Source: Pedobacter duraquae
GTDB taxonomy: Bacteria; Bacteroidota; Bacteroidia; Sphingobacteriales; Sphingobacteriaceae
Assembly (NCBI RefSeq): GCF_004362245.1
Contig: NZ_SNWM01000003.1
Coordinates: 62,001-126,000 of the forward strand
Direction of reading: 5' to 3'
DNA length: 64,000 nt
Shown here: positions 8,428 through 18,108 of the stretch, piece after piece
Position numbering within the stretch: the first letter of the stretch is position 1
Layout of the letters: every line of letters starts with the position of its first letter
Notes under the pieces: model-generated
What the model was told of the DNA's origin: nothing
The model's input: the letters and a program-made list of their open reading frames with translations, nothing else
Databases searched by the model: none
Translations under genes and position numbers: made by a program

Positions 8428-9612
8428 CTATTTAATCTCCCGTCCAACTTTCGGTATAAAGCCATTGAAATAGATATTTTTCTTTGGATAATCTCCTAGT
8501 CTCACGATGATCACGTTATTGTCTGGGTTTACATAGATAAGCTGGCCTAGAATGCCTTCTGCGCGATAGTCTCCGGTCTTCAAACTAACTGAATACCCCC
8601 CATTAGTTCTTTTTCTGATCGGAGCTTTAAGTTGATTTCGATCTAACATGGCAACAGCACTCACTGAATCTTTAAAATATGTGACGTTGCTGCAGGCCCA
8701 CCATTGGTTCTTGTAGCCCGACTGAGCAAGCGCTTCCGGATTTGTAGTCCTGTTGATCCAATTTCTGCTTACCACCTGTTTGCCTTCCCAGTTTCCATGC
8801 TTCAAATATAGTCTGCCAAGTTTAGCGAAATCTGCTGCGGTTGCATTTAAACAGCAGAAGGCCTTTACCATCTTTTGATCATCCAGATTCCATAGCGCAT
8901 CAGACTCAGCTCCCAAGGGCTGCCACAGATATTTTGTTAGTAATGTGGTCACTTTCTCTCCACTTACTTTCTCTAATACCGCCGCCAATAATTGGGTATT
9001 GATACTCTGATATTCAAAAGTGCTGCCCGGTGCTCTCTTCATTTTAAGACCAGCGATCTGGTTCTTCAGTGATGACCCGTAATATAATTTTGTGATGCCT
9101 GCAAATGGGCTTTGTTTATCTTCATCGAAATCTAATCCAGACCTCATATCCAGCACATGCTGTATGGTCAGTTGTTTAAAACGACTATCGTTGTTTTCGA
9201 GTTCAGGTAGATATTTAATCACTAGATCATCTGCCGATCTAATAATGCCTTTGTCTATCGCGATCCCGGTTAGCGTTCCGATGTAAGATTTGGCTACTGA
9301 GAAGCTTGGGTGTAACGTGCTTTTGTTGCTGTGCTCAGCAAAACTCTGATAGATCAGGCTGTCATTCTTAATTACAAGAAAAGCGTTAGTATTGGTGTTG
9401 ATCAGCATGGAATCTAAATACGCTGTAAGCTGTTGGTATTTACGCTGACCGGTGGCCTCAACAAATCTGAATGGTAGTGCTGCTTTCGGTATGTCGGCCT
9501 TAGCAAATTTGGAACTATCGCTTAAATCTGGTTGCCACCAACGTACTGCCCTGATCGGTGCACATCCAAAACATAGCGTCAAAGCGAACAGGCATAGAAT
9601 TCCTTTTTTCAT
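8428..9612 (-). CDS. Serine hydrolase of the class C beta-lactamase family, lipoprotein
   Basis: The product has 394 residues. A lipoprotein signal ends at C17 (LCFGC), so the protein is anchored in the periplasm or outer membrane. The SxxK nucleophile motif is SVAK at 105-108, and a catalytic tyrosine is expected at Y201 in FEYQSIN, the spacing used by beta-lactamase/esterase EstB-type enzymes. This fold covers esterases, D-aminopeptidases and penicillin-recognising enzymes; resistance is not implied. A deacylase or esterase acting on cell-wall or polysaccharide material is plausible. It lies 149 bases downstream of the beta-barrel gene, on the same strand as the glucanase genes, possibly in their transcription unit but with a gap that allows its own promoter. 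Confidence 0.85.
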   Translation of the reverse strand: MKKGILCLFALTLCFGCAPIRAVRWWQPDLSDSSKFAKADIPKAALPFRFVEATGQRKYQQLTAYLDSMLINTNTNAFLVIKNDSLIYQSFAEHSNKSTLHPSFSVAKSYIGTLTGIAIDKGIIRSADDLVIKYLPELENNDSRFKQLTIQHVLDMRSGLDFDEDKQSPFAGITKLYYGSSLKNQIAGLKMKRAPGSTFEYQSINTQLLAAVLEKVSGEKVTTLLTKYLWQPLGAESDALWNLDDQKMVKAFCCLNATAADFAKLGRLYLKHGNWEGKQVVSRNWINRTTNPEALAQSGYKNQWWACSNVTYFKDSVSAVAMLDRNQLKAPIRKRTNGGYSVSLKTGDYRAEGILGQLIYVNPDNNVIIVRLGDYPKKNIYFNGFIPKVGREIK

Positions 9613-9761
9613 GAACGTAAAATTTGATCATGATAAATGTAGAGAAAGCGTAACCCGCTCAACACTTTCTTATCCCAACGCAGTCAATCATTATCTGAAC
9701 CAGCAATTCTCGTGGCATTCTTTTAACTAACGCCTTGATTCATGGCAGCTACAGCACGGCT

Positions 9762-10652
9762 CTATAACTTCAGGATCAAACCTGCCGTTACACGGTAACC
9801 GCTCCAATCAACACGGTTTAATTGGGTTTTATCAACGGCGCCACTCGTTAAAAATAGTTCATCAAGGCCTTTCCCGGTTTGCCAGGTAAAATAGCCTCCG
9901 CTAACCTGGATAGCAACATGCCTGTAAGCAGCATAGGTTAAGCCCAGATCGCCTGTAATGCCAAAGCCCTTAGCGGTATGGCGATAACTGATGGGGTGTT
10001 GAAAGTTCTGGGCCAGATTCCAGTCTGATATAGCCTGATAGTTCACTTGATTGTAGCTTAGTGAAGCAGATACCTGGAGTTTTTTAACGAGCTCAATTGC
10101 TGCCATGCTTTTGATAAAAGGGCCCTTCCATGTCGCCGTGTAAGTGCTGTTCAAATTGGGAAAGCTGCCGGTCTGGTCGTAAAGAACCAGCGACTGCCTG
10201 TTGATCCTGTATCCGGCAAATGCATGGAGGTTAAATTTTGGTTGGTTGATAAGCTTGTAACCTGCGCTGGCAGACCAATCGGTCGCATGGCCCTTATCAG
10301 CATTGAAGCGTTCATCGTAAATAATTCCCGACCGGTTATCGCCACTGAAATCCTGATCGGTAACGGTGCCAGAACGGATAAATACGCGTTCGTAATCACC
10401 CGACAGTAACAGGCGCTTATATACATTCCAAACTATTGTTGTGCCCACAGACTGTCCGCCCACTTTTTGCCAGTGGAGCTCTGAAAAAATATTTGGGTTT
10501 TGGCCAGCAAGGTTGCCTGCAATTGACCATTTCAGGTCCTGATTCACAGCACCTGTACTCAGGCCTATAGATAACTTCTGCGCATTGGATTGCGCCGATA
10601 AATGGCAGCTCCATAACGTACAGATAATACAGCTTAATATAAATTTGCTCAT
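9762..10652 (-). CDS. Predicted outer-membrane beta-barrel protein
   Basis: The product is 296 residues with a cleavable signal peptide (hydrophobic run ending in LSAQ near residue 21). The mature part alternates hydrophobic and polar residues with many Tyr, Trp and Gly, and ends in a hydrophobic Leu residue, as barrel strands do. The pattern SELHW and the loop content recall omptin-fold or Protochlamydia-type outer-membrane proteins, but the family is not certain. It lies 47 bases after the GH16 gene, separated by a hairpin at 10662-10689. A role in docking or passing glucan fragments is a guess from position. Confidence 0.65.
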   Translation of the reverse strand: MSKFILSCIICTLWSCHLSAQSNAQKLSIGLSTGAVNQDLKWSIAGNLAGQNPNIFSELHWQKVGGQSVGTTIVWNVYKRLLLSGDYERVFIRSGTVTDQDFSGDNRSGIIYDERFNADKGHATDWSASAGYKLINQPKFNLHAFAGYRINRQSLVLYDQTGSFPNLNSTYTATWKGPFIKSMAAIELVKKLQVSASLSYNQVNYQAISDWNLAQNFQHPISYRHTAKGFGITGDLGLTYAAYRHVAIQVSGGYFTWQTGKGLDELFLTSGAVDKTQLNRVDWSGYRVTAGLILKL

Positions 10653-10661
10653 CTTCAGTAA

Positions 10662-10689
10662 TTAAGCCCGCCCAAAGGGGCAGGCTTAA
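10662..10689 (-). terminator. Hairpin between GH16 and barrel genes
   Basis: TTAAGCC (10662-10668) pairs with GGCTTAA (10683-10689), and inside it GCCC (10670-10673) pairs with GGGC (10678-10681). On the minus strand it follows the GH16 stop within 15 bases. The tract after it is only moderately T-rich, so it may be a partial terminator or an mRNA-stability element lowering expression of the downstream genes. Confidence 0.55.
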
Positions 10690-10699
10690 ACTTATGTAT

Positions 10700-11926
10700 T
10701 TATTGGTTAATACCAAATGCTTCCCATCCCGACGCGGTGGCTCTGGTACAGGTCATTGGCTGAGTGCCGTTCTCGCTGGAGATGAATTTACCATTGCTTC
10801 CCCTGAAACTCATTTTTCCATCGGCCGTAGGCACCAAGTCAAATTTCTCCCAGTCACCAATGGTGGTTCTGTTGCAGGTAATCGCCTGTGTACCGTTTTC
10901 TGAAGACACATATTTATTCATCGAGCGTAGCGCAACTTTGCCATTGCCCGCGTCAACTACTGTAAATTGTTCCCAGGCTTGTGCTGTGGCGCTTGTGCAA
11001 GTCATAGCCTGAGTGCCATTCTGACTGTTTACATATTGGTTGTTGAAACCTTTCAACGTAACAGTCTGGCCAACGATAGAAGGGTTGCTGCTACCGCCTG
11101 TGATATTGTACACGCGTACATAATCTACCAGCATGTTGGCAGGTAAAGCACCATTGTTGATGGTATTGCCAGGTAAATCGCCACCCACGGCGAGGTTCAG
11201 GATGATAAAGAATGGCAGTTGGAATTCCTCTGTGCTATTGATGTTATTCTGAATGTTTCCTGTGTGAAACAGGTTGCCATCAACAAACCATTTGATACTA
11301 TTCGCATCCCATTCTACCGCATACACATGGTAATCGGTAACAGGATTTGCCTGCGTGTTGCCACCATAATAAACATGTCCGTTGTTATTCCAGTGCATGG
11401 TGCCCAGCGTGGTATTGCTGGTGTTTGTTTGTTCCATGATATCGATCTCACCACATTGTGGCCAGCCTACCTGCCCGATGTTGCTACCCAGCATCCAGAA
11501 CGCCGGCCAGCTACCCTGGAAAGCAGGAAGTTTAATTCTCGCTTCGATACGGCCATATTTTACGGTGAACTTACCTGCAGTGGTGATCTTGCCAGAGGTG
11601 TACGGCTGCCCGCCCATACTTTGGTTTTTAGCTGTGATTACCAGGTTTCCACCAGTTACTGCAACATTGCTTGATGAGTAGTATTCTTTTTCATTATTTA
11701 CATTGGGATTGCCGGTATCAACATTCCATTTGCTGCCGTCAATACCGGTGCCGTTAAATTCGTCAGACCATACCAGTGTTAAGGCCCGTGGTGTTGTTGT
11801 TGCAGATAAGGCTGCAGGATCTGCCGTCTCAACAGTTTTGAGGTCTTTTTTGCAGGCCATTGCAGATAACCCTAAAACGAGTACCCATCCGGCACCTTTA
11901 AGGACTTGGTTAAATTGCTTTTTCAT
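10700..11926 (-). CDS. GH16 beta-glucanase lipoprotein with fascin-like beta-trefoil
   Basis: The product has 408 residues. A lipoprotein signal ends at C25 (SAMAC) and is followed by KKDL, similar to the lipoprotein surface-export signal of Bacteroidota. The GH16 domain covers about 48-280 and carries the catalytic E160-x-D162-x-x-E165 motif (GEIDIME) of laminarinase-type endo-beta-1,3(4)-glucanases. Residues 289-408 form three repeats of about 40 residues, each with a NGTQ-MTC and a W-E-x-F pattern, read as a fascin-like beta-trefoil and probably carbohydrate-binding. The same tail occurs in the GH30 enzyme encoded 19 bases upstream, about 106 of 120 residues identical. Role: cleavage of beta-1,3-glucan at the cell surface, with the GH30 removing or cutting beta-1,6 links. 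Confidence 0.93.
   Translation of the reverse strand: MKKQFNQVLKGAGWVLVLGLSAMACKKDLKTVETADPAALSATTTPRALTLVWSDEFNGTGIDGSKWNVDTGNPNVNNEKEYYSSSNVAVTGGNLVITAKNQSMGGQPYTSGKITTAGKFTVKYGRIEARIKLPAFQGSWPAFWMLGSNIGQVGWPQCGEIDIMEQTNTSNTTLGTMHWNNNGHVYYGGNTQANPVTDYHVYAVEWDANSIKWFVDGNLFHTGNIQNNINSTEEFQLPFFIILNLAVGGDLPGNTINNGALPANMLVDYVRVYNITGGSSNPSIVGQTVTLKGFNNQYVNSQNGTQAMTCTSATAQAWEQFTVVDAGNGKVALRSMNKYVSSENGTQAITCNRTTIGDWEKFDLVPTADGKMSFRGSNGKFISSENGTQPMTCTRATASGWEAFGINQ
10703..11062 (-). repeat. Fascin-like trefoil-coding repeat, copy A
   Basis: This stretch encodes the last 120 residues of the GH16 enzyme. It is repeated as 11949-12308 at the end of the GH30 enzyme, with about 88% identical residues and many shared runs at DNA level. 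Synonymous differences are numerous, so the duplication or gene conversion is not very recent. Confidence 0.85.
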
Positions 11927-11945
11927 ATTAATTTATTTAGGTGGT

Positions 11946-13811
11946 TTATTGATTGATGGCAAATGCCTCCCATCCGGAAGCTGTTGCGCGCGAGCAGGTC
12001 ATTGGCTGAGTGCCGTTTTCGCTGGAGATGTATTTCCCGTTACTTCCTCTGAAAGTAACTTTCCCATCAGCGGTAGGAACCCAGTCAAATTTCTCCCAGT
12101 CGCCAATAGTGGTCCGGCTGCAGGTTATAGCTTGTGTTCCATTTTCCGACGATACATATTTGTTCATCGCCCGCAGGGCAATTTTACCACCCCCGGCGTC
12201 AACAACAGTAAATTGCTCCCAGGTAGAAGCTACAGCGCTACTGCAGGTCATGGCTTGTGTGCCATTCTGACTGTTTACATACTGGTTGTTGAAGCCCTTC
12301 AACGTGACAACAGAGCCGATGGGAGCACTGGTACTTCCGCCACCTGGCGTGCCAGTCCACTTAAATGTTGCTACCGCTCCGGCTGCCAAGGTATAGGTGA
12401 AGGACTCGGATCCCCATTTTACTTTGAAGCTTGCCTGACTGTTGCCGCTATTTGATGCGACAAGGACTTTGGAGCCATCGCTATTTTTAAAGGCAACATT
12501 CTGTATGCTTCCAGCGATATTGGAATTGATGCGCACTGCACCAGGTCTAACCAGTTTTGATGCATGGGCGATAATGTAATAGCCTACGTTCCGGGAAATG
12601 GATGTACCACTTACGGTAATTGCTCCCAGGCAGGTGCTGCAGCCACCATTTGTATGTGGATTGTTGTTTGGATCGGCGGCAAGGTTCCACTCTAAAACAT
12701 TGCGGCTCCAGTTACGCGTGGCGCCGATGATCAGCGTATTGATATGCCAGCTTAAGTCGCCCGCAAAGTTGCTTGGCGCACCCACCCATTGCTCGGTGAA
12801 ATACACATTTTTGTTGGGATAAGCGTTGTGTACATCTGTCAGTGTACCTATAGTTCCTGCATACAAATGGAATGCAGACCCATCAACATATTGGCCGGCA
12901 TTGCCAACAACGGTTGTGGCATAGCTTGGTACATCGGTATTGTGGTCGTACGCAATGATTTTGGTATTCAGACCGGCATTGCGCAGCTGGGGTCCAAGGT
13001 TGTTGTTAATAAAGGCGACCTGCTCATTTGCCTGCATCACCATACTTGGATTATTGTATGGGTTAAGTGGTTCGTTCTGTGGGGTTATGGCATCGATGGT
13101 AATACCCTGTGCCTTCATTGCCTGGATGTACTTAACAAAATAACGGGCATAGGCATCATAATAAGCGGTATTTAAGCTGCCGCCGGTATAGCCATTGTTA
13201 CCTGTGGTATTAACTTTCATCCACGTTGGCGCTGTCCAGGGGGTAGCCAGAATTTTGATGTTGGGGTTGATGGCCAGAATAGCTTTAAGGATCGGCAGCA
13301 GATCTGTATTTTCCTGTGCAATACTGAAGTTGTTCATATTGACATCTCCTGCCGTTTGGTTATAGGTAAAATCTGACGAACTGAGGTCAGATGCACCAAT
13401 ACTGATGCGCAGATAGCTAACACCAATTTGTCCGTTTCCAGTCCCGAACAACTCATTCAAGACGGCAGCTTTGTTACCACCTAAACCATTCAGCAAGCTG
13501 GCGCTACCTCCGGTAAGGGTATATCCAAAGCCATCGATACCCTGATAGGTTACGCCTTCATCAACAGTAATGGTATTGGCATTGGTACCTGCGTCGGCAG
13601 CGAAGTTTACGGTACTCTGAGCTAAGAGCGCGCTTTGATCACCCTTGGTTAGGAAAACACTTACGGGGCTTGTGGCAGCGCGGGGTGTAGTTGTGGTGGT
13701 GCTTGCAACTTCCGGATCTTCTGATCTGAGGTCTTTTTTACAGGCATAGTTTAGCAGCATGAAGGTCAACAGACCCGCCGCCAGCATTTTTAAACTGGAG
13801 TAGATTTTCAT
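11946..13811 (-). CDS. GH30 beta-1,6-glucanase-like lipoprotein with fascin-like beta-trefoil
   Basis: The product has 621 residues. The lipoprotein signal ends at C24 (LNYAC), followed by KKDL. A GH30 (beta/alpha)8 barrel plus side beta-domain spans about 50-495, with the acid/base E247 in TPQNEP and the nucleophile E340 in VYFTEQ. The catalytic part is closely related to the GH30 protein encoded at 49667, and the shared wording suggests the endo-beta-1,6-glucanase subgroup. Residues 502-621 are the fascin-like tail shared with the GH16 enzyme. It is the first gene of the minus-strand glucanase unit. The 7TMR-DISM/zinc-ribbon regulator lies 264 bases upstream in the same direction. It probably works at the cell surface on branched beta-glucan. 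Confidence 0.92.
   Translation of the reverse strand: MKIYSSLKMLAAGLLTFMLLNYACKKDLRSEDPEVASTTTTTPRAATSPVSVFLTKGDQSALLAQSTVNFAADAGTNANTITVDEGVTYQGIDGFGYTLTGGSASLLNGLGGNKAAVLNELFGTGNGQIGVSYLRISIGASDLSSSDFTYNQTAGDVNMNNFSIAQENTDLLPILKAILAINPNIKILATPWTAPTWMKVNTTGNNGYTGGSLNTAYYDAYARYFVKYIQAMKAQGITIDAITPQNEPLNPYNNPSMVMQANEQVAFINNNLGPQLRNAGLNTKIIAYDHNTDVPSYATTVVGNAGQYVDGSAFHLYAGTIGTLTDVHNAYPNKNVYFTEQWVGAPSNFAGDLSWHINTLIIGATRNWSRNVLEWNLAADPNNNPHTNGGCSTCLGAITVSGTSISRNVGYYIIAHASKLVRPGAVRINSNIAGSIQNVAFKNSDGSKVLVASNSGNSQASFKVKWGSESFTYTLAAGAVATFKWTGTPGGGSTSAPIGSVVTLKGFNNQYVNSQNGTQAMTCSSAVASTWEQFTVVDAGGGKIALRAMNKYVSSENGTQAITCSRTTIGDWEKFDWVPTADGKVTFRGSNGKYISSENGTQPMTCSRATASGWEAFAINQ
11949..12308 (-). repeat. 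Fascin-like trefoil-coding repeat, copy B
   Basis: It encodes residues 502-621 of the GH30 enzyme and matches 10703-11062 in the adjacent GH16 gene. It is in the same orientation, so unequal recombination between the copies could fuse the two enzymes or delete the GH16 catalytic part. Confidence 0.85.
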
Positions 13812-14075
13812 ACAGGTTTTTGGTTTTTAGAGGATTGGTTTTATTATTTGGTTGCAGTAAAGTTAACGCAATCCGAGCTTTAATAGCAAACAAAAAATGA
13901 TATAAATTATTGATATATAGATTGTTGTGTGTGTTGTGATACGCTTGCGTCACAAGCTTATTACAAGAAGAATGGGGTTTGGAACCTGTAATGGAGCCTT
14001 AGCAAAAATAGCCTGATACGCTACCATCGCAATTGGATTTTTAATAGAATTTGGAGATGAATGGTGGGGAAGTGC

Positions 14076-15986
14076 TTATTGTGGGGCACGCTGATCTATA
14101 ACCAGCTTACTCCATCCTTTACTACCGGCATTGTGCAGTTCCTTTTTCATCCCGTCCATGGCTTTTTTAATGCGGATGCTGTAAGACCAGCATGTACTTT
14201 GCCGGATGGACAGGATCTGCGATAATTTATGTGACGATATTTGTCCCTTGGTATAATACATTAGAAAGAGCATATAGAATGCTTTGTTAAGGGGGATGCG
14301 GGTATTTTGTAAAATTGTATAAGCAATAACGGACTCTTCATATCCGCATTTTGAACACCGTCGACTATAGGGCTGATGTCCATTTCCATACAGGCCATTT
14401 CCACATTTCCTGCAGGCATAATTATCTTTCCATTTTAGTTCTGCAAGAAATTTATAACACGTTTCTTTATCTGGATAGATTTGGCTGAACTCTTCAAAAT
14501 CAACATCGGTAAGCATGATGCGGTCATGACTCACCTTTTCAATGTTATGATGCAATGTAAGGTTGTCGCTTTCCAGTAAAACATTCATCCGCAGGATTTC
14601 TTCAGCCTGTGCTTGCAGGCGCTCATTGGCTATGGTGAGTTCCATATTTTGTTTGGCGATAACCGACGACTGCTCTATGATATCCATGGTGCGGTAGGCG
14701 ACCTGCTGTTCCAGCTTTTTATTGAGTATATCTTTTAACTCTTCGTTACGCTGCAGCTCTTCGATTATTTTGAGTTGCGCCTGGTCTTTTTCGCGCTTAA
14801 GCAACCGTAGCCTGTCGCCAATTGCGAACGAGATGAACAGCATTTCCAGGATAAAGCAGCAACTAAGTGTATAGAAATTAAGTGCTGTTACCGGAAGCCA
14901 CCACAGATCTAAAGCGATCAAGGTTTTTATAACAAACCCAAAAAACAAAAAGGCATACCCAATTACAAAAAAGCGGGCCGGCCGGTAACCTTTATAGAGT
15001 ACATAGCAGCCTGCTGACAAAGCCACCGACAGCGGGATGAGTTCAATAATTTTATAGCCAAACCAGGTTTTATTAATGAAGAGGCAGGCGAGGAAGAATA
15101 AACTACGCGCCAAAATAATAAGGCTAAGCAATTTGTTGAATCGGGGGGCATTGTCCCGTAAGTTGAGCAGGCTCTGTGTGAAAAGGATGGCAAAGATGCT
15201 GGCAAAAAAAAGCGCTATGCCATAGGCGTAGTGATTCCAGGATGGGGCCATCTGCCATAAATACTGGTAGGCGATCCCATCTGCGCACATTTCGTACAGG
15301 CCAATGCTCAGGTTATAGCAAATGTAATATAGGTACTGACGCTGCCGGAGGGCTATAAACATCATCAGGTTGTATAATCCAAATACCAGGATCATCCCAT
15401 AAAATATCCCGAAGAAAAAATACTCGTCCAATGCGTAGCTGATAAACCAATTGACTGACCGGAGTACGATAATTACATTGGCCGACTGGTGTGAACGTAA
15501 TTTGAAATAATATACGTTACGCTGATGTTTATATCTGCTCAGGTTTAGTCCGAAGTTTTTATGGCTATACAGGCGATCTGTAAAAGGGCGATTGCTCCCC
15601 AGCTGCGTCACTTCAAAGGTATTATTTGGAGCTGGGGCATATACGGTAATGCTATCTATGGTCTGATCAAAAAATTCAAGGATCCAGTCGTTCTTTGTAG
15701 GGATGGACTGGTCGAGCGTGATGCGATACCAATATGTAGCATTTACATCTGTCAACTGAGGTGTGGGGGTAGTGTTTGGTTTAAATTTATTTTTGTACTG
15801 TGGACTCGTGACCTCGTAAATACTAAGCTTATTATTATAGTCTGTAAATTTTTCTATCTCGTGCAGACGAAATACATGTTGCTTTTCTGTATCGGTAACG
15901 GGTACTGCTACCTGTGCCTGTACTGAGTTGATACAGAATATCATCAGAAAAAAAAGGCATAAAAAGCCGTGACAAACTTTATGCAT
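14076..15986 (-). CDS. 7TMR-DISM receptor fused to an IS1595-type transposase zinc-ribbon/HTH domain
   Basis: The product has 636 residues. A signal peptide ends at about 25. An extracytoplasmic 7TMR-DISM sensory domain follows (about 28-175), then seven hydrophobic segments (about 185-395) and a coiled coil (about 395-475). The C-terminal domain (about 490-636) matches the N-terminal part of IS1595-family transposases: two CxxC pairs at 525-528 and 544-547, then a tract like SVIAYTILQNTRIPLNKAF and an HTH-like SSHKLSQILSIRQSTCW. The DDE nuclease domain is absent. The likely role is a one-step membrane receptor whose output is a borrowed DNA-binding module, controlling the adjacent GH30/GH16 genes. 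7TMR-DISM proteins usually carry kinase, cyclase or HTH outputs. The gene is intact, with no terminal repeats, so it is not a transposon. Confidence 0.85.
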   Translation of the reverse strand: MHKVCHGFLCLFFLMIFCINSVQAQVAVPVTDTEKQHVFRLHEIEKFTDYNNKLSIYEVTSPQYKNKFKPNTTPTPQLTDVNATYWYRITLDQSIPTKNDWILEFFDQTIDSITVYAPAPNNTFEVTQLGSNRPFTDRLYSHKNFGLNLSRYKHQRNVYYFKLRSHQSANVIIVLRSVNWFISYALDEYFFFGIFYGMILVFGLYNLMMFIALRQRQYLYYICYNLSIGLYEMCADGIAYQYLWQMAPSWNHYAYGIALFFASIFAILFTQSLLNLRDNAPRFNKLLSLIILARSLFFLACLFINKTWFGYKIIELIPLSVALSAGCYVLYKGYRPARFFVIGYAFLFFGFVIKTLIALDLWWLPVTALNFYTLSCCFILEMLFISFAIGDRLRLLKREKDQAQLKIIEELQRNEELKDILNKKLEQQVAYRTMDIIEQSSVIAKQNMELTIANERLQAQAEEILRMNVLLESDNLTLHHNIEKVSHDRIMLTDVDFEEFSQIYPDKETCYKFLAELKWKDNYACRKCGNGLYGNGHQPYSRRCSKCGYEESVIAYTILQNTRIPLNKAFYMLFLMYYTKGQISSHKLSQILSIRQSTCWSYSIRIKKAMDGMKKELHNAGSKGWSKLVIDQRAPQ

Positions 15987-16181
15987 AGATCATATCGTGC
16001 TGTTGAGCTGCGTTGCCAGCAATAAAAAAAGCTGGCAAATCAGGTTTATATTGGTTACAGCAAGCTAAGAAATTTTCGTCTGAAATAATAGTTGTTAATT
16101 TTCTTTAACAATCTCTGGCATCGGAATACATTCTTCTGGTTGTATGACAACAAAAAGGTTAACCGACTTGTTAGGTTTGTA

Positions 16182-17279
16182 ATGAGAAAGTATATGCTAT
16201 TTCTGATCTTTTTAATCCCAGTGATTGTGGATGCACAACAAGACACTTTAATGAAGCAACCTGGTTCGGGTCGTTATCTGCAGGGAAGTACTGCAGGGAT
16301 TGATATCTATGATGATGGTACATTTGCATTATATGGATATGCTACCTTGCTCTGGGGTAAATATACACTTGAACATAATAACATCAGTTTTGTACCCGAC
16401 GTTCCAAAGCAACCATTTGTTATGCTCGGTAGAAAAAATACTTCGATCAAAAAGGGGATTAAACTTACGTTTGCAGGATCATTTAATAGAAATGGGTTAA
16501 CCTATGTAAAGTTTGATGCTGCTGAAATGATGCGTGTTTTTGCTGAAGGCTACCCAACAGGAGAATCGAGTTTTACCAAACAAATTGCGTACCGACCGGA
16601 GACGCTAACTCTTGCTGAAAATTACGATCAAAATTTCTATCAATTTAATACCAATAGCTTTAAGTTGCCAGTTCATTTTAACGATTTTCTTTTATACTAC
16701 GCTGCCGGCTCATCTGAACAACGACCGTTTGAGGGTACTCTGGAAACAATTGGCGACACCGTTGTTCTGGATACCCGTTGGGGCAAATTTGAAAAGCAGA
16801 CAGAGGTAAAGGATGTTGAGTGGGATACCTATATGAAGCGCAGTAAAAAGGAAAAAAGTCAGGAGGATAAAAACACTGTTTTTTATTTTAATGATCAGCT
16901 GAAGTCGGCAACGGGCGTAAACTATCTTACCGAAGAACCTTCTATTTTTGATATTAAGAACTATACATTAGATCCGGCCAGCAATAAGTTTATTCGTAAA
17001 GATATTTACAAAAAAGGCGTTGATTATACCAAAGCGAAGGTGGCGGATTACCATGATGAGCGCTACATGTTGAGTTATGAGCGAGTTCCGCTTACCAGTC
17101 AATCGGCTACAGATTTTGTAACGGGTAAAAAAATATCAAAGGCTCTATTTGTAAATAAAGTTAGTTCGCGCAAGAAGGTTGGTGATGAACCTGTTTTGAT
17201 TGTTCCGGTTACAGTAGAGCCGCCTGTCAAAATAATGCCGACAAAGGGAATTCCTCCAGAGTCCGGCAATAAAAATTAA
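16182..17279 (+). CDS. Secreted protein of unknown function
   Basis: From the ATG at 16182 the product has 365 residues. It begins with a short signal peptide (hydrophobic run MLFLIFLIPVIV, then DAQQ). The frame is open from 16092, but the extra 30 residues would spoil the signal, so the later start is chosen. The body has scattered Tyr/Gly-rich strands early on and a Lys-rich stretch near residue 225-245; there is no recognised domain. The C-terminus is Pro/Val-rich. It is divergent from the 7TMR-DISM gene and convergent with the next gene, from which a hairpin separates it. It may be a periplasmic or surface protein; nothing more can be said. Confidence 0.65.
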   Translation: MRKYMLFLIFLIPVIVDAQQDTLMKQPGSGRYLQGSTAGIDIYDDGTFALYGYATLLWGKYTLEHNNISFVPDVPKQPFVMLGRKNTSIKKGIKLTFAGSFNRNGLTYVKFDAAEMMRVFAEGYPTGESSFTKQIAYRPETLTLAENYDQNFYQFNTNSFKLPVHFNDFLLYYAAGSSEQRPFEGTLETIGDTVVLDTRWGKFEKQTEVKDVEWDTYMKRSKKEKSQEDKNTVFYFNDQLKSATGVNYLTEEPSIFDIKNYTLDPASNKFIRKDIYKKGVDYTKAKVADYHDERYMLSYERVPLTSQSATDFVTGKKISKALFVNKVSSRKKVGDEPVLIVPVTVEPPVKIMPTKGIPPESGNKN

Positions 17280-17322
17280 GCTTGACAAATGGGAAAGATA
17301 AGTTTCGAAATAGTTGATTTAG

Positions 17323-17347
17323 AATACCCTGAAATGCTCAGGGTATT
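17323..17347. terminator. Bidirectional terminator
   Basis: AATACCCTGA (17323-17332) and TCAGGGTATT (17338-17347) form a perfect 10-bp stem with an AATGC loop. It lies between two convergent genes, with A/T-rich flanks on both sides, so it can serve both. Confidence 0.75.
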
Positions 17348-17361
17348 TAGTGTATAGGGTG

Positions 17362-17970
17362 CTAAAAATGATTTCTCTCTTCTTCCTGCCGTTTATTCCG
17401 AGCAACTTGGTCTTGAATCTTCAATTTGATTTGTGCCTGAAACAACACTTTCCTTGATTCAAAATACATCTTTAAGTCGTCATTATTTGCTTTGATCCGC
17501 GCTATAATTCTTTCTTTTTCCTGTAAGGCTATAGGACCAATCAATGTGGCGTCAGATTGCTGAAAATGAAACTGTAGGCGCATCAGGCTTCCTTTGAGTG
17601 CACCTTTAACTGACTGCTGAGGATATTGTACCGTTTGATGAACAGATAGTAATCCGCTTTTGACTTCCAGATCGTACCAAATCTCGGTAATCCCATTAGT
17701 CAAACCTGTTGCGATAAAACTATTCCCAATTAGGCTGGCTGCGATTTTATCATCAAGATCTTTTGTAATGATCCCTTTGTCCACATCCTGGATTTCAAAG
17801 TCATTGAAAATGTAATGTTTTTCAAAAATAGCTATTGTCTTGTCCTCTAAAGCAGCATCTGTTAATAGAATATCTTTGATATTGGCAATATCAGTGTTAA
17901 CTGCAGGTTCTAAGCTGGTGTAGTAAGCATCTGCATTAATTGTGAAAATGTCAAAAGTCTGTAATTGCAT
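17362..17970 (-). CDS. Uncharacterised cytoplasmic protein
   Basis: The product has 202 residues and no signal or membrane segment. The first 150 residues look like an alpha/beta domain; the last 50 are highly charged and helical (Lys/Arg/Glu/Gln). I recognise no family. It lies downstream of the zinc-ribbon/SPFH cassette on the same strand, 138 bases after its last gene, and could be read through from it. The hairpin at 17323-17347 ends its transcript. No motif points to an enzymatic role. Confidence 0.6.
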   Translation of the reverse strand: MQLQTFDIFTINADAYYTSLEPAVNTDIANIKDILLTDAALEDKTIAIFEKHYIFNDFEIQDVDKGIITKDLDDKIAASLIGNSFIATGLTNGITEIWYDLEVKSGLLSVHQTVQYPQQSVKGALKGSLMRLQFHFQQSDATLIGPIALQEKERIIARIKANNDDLKMYFESRKVLFQAQIKLKIQDQVARNKRQEEERNHF

Positions 17971-18108
17971 AGGGTAACCTTTTTCGATAAGTATAAATTA
18001 TAGGTGAATTGTACCTTATTCAACACTATAACACAGATCGGGTTTTATTACATTTAAACATTTCAGGAATATTCATGCATTTTACCCCGGCCAGGCGGGA
18101 TATCCTGA

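Noticed and set aside
8428..9612. An antibiotic-resistance beta-lactamase
   Set aside because: SxxK and the tyrosine are present, but the sequence belongs to the broad class C-like hydrolase family and resembles esterase/peptidase members; resistance cannot be claimed.
11703..12455. A 250-codon plus-strand gene opposite the GH30 and GH16 starts
   Set aside because: It is an antisense shadow of two well-supported glucanase genes; its repetitive look comes from the duplicated trefoil-coding DNA.
14076..14520. An IS1595 transposon or transposase fragment
   Set aside because: The zinc-ribbon part is in frame with a full receptor, and no DDE domain, inverted repeats or target duplication is seen.
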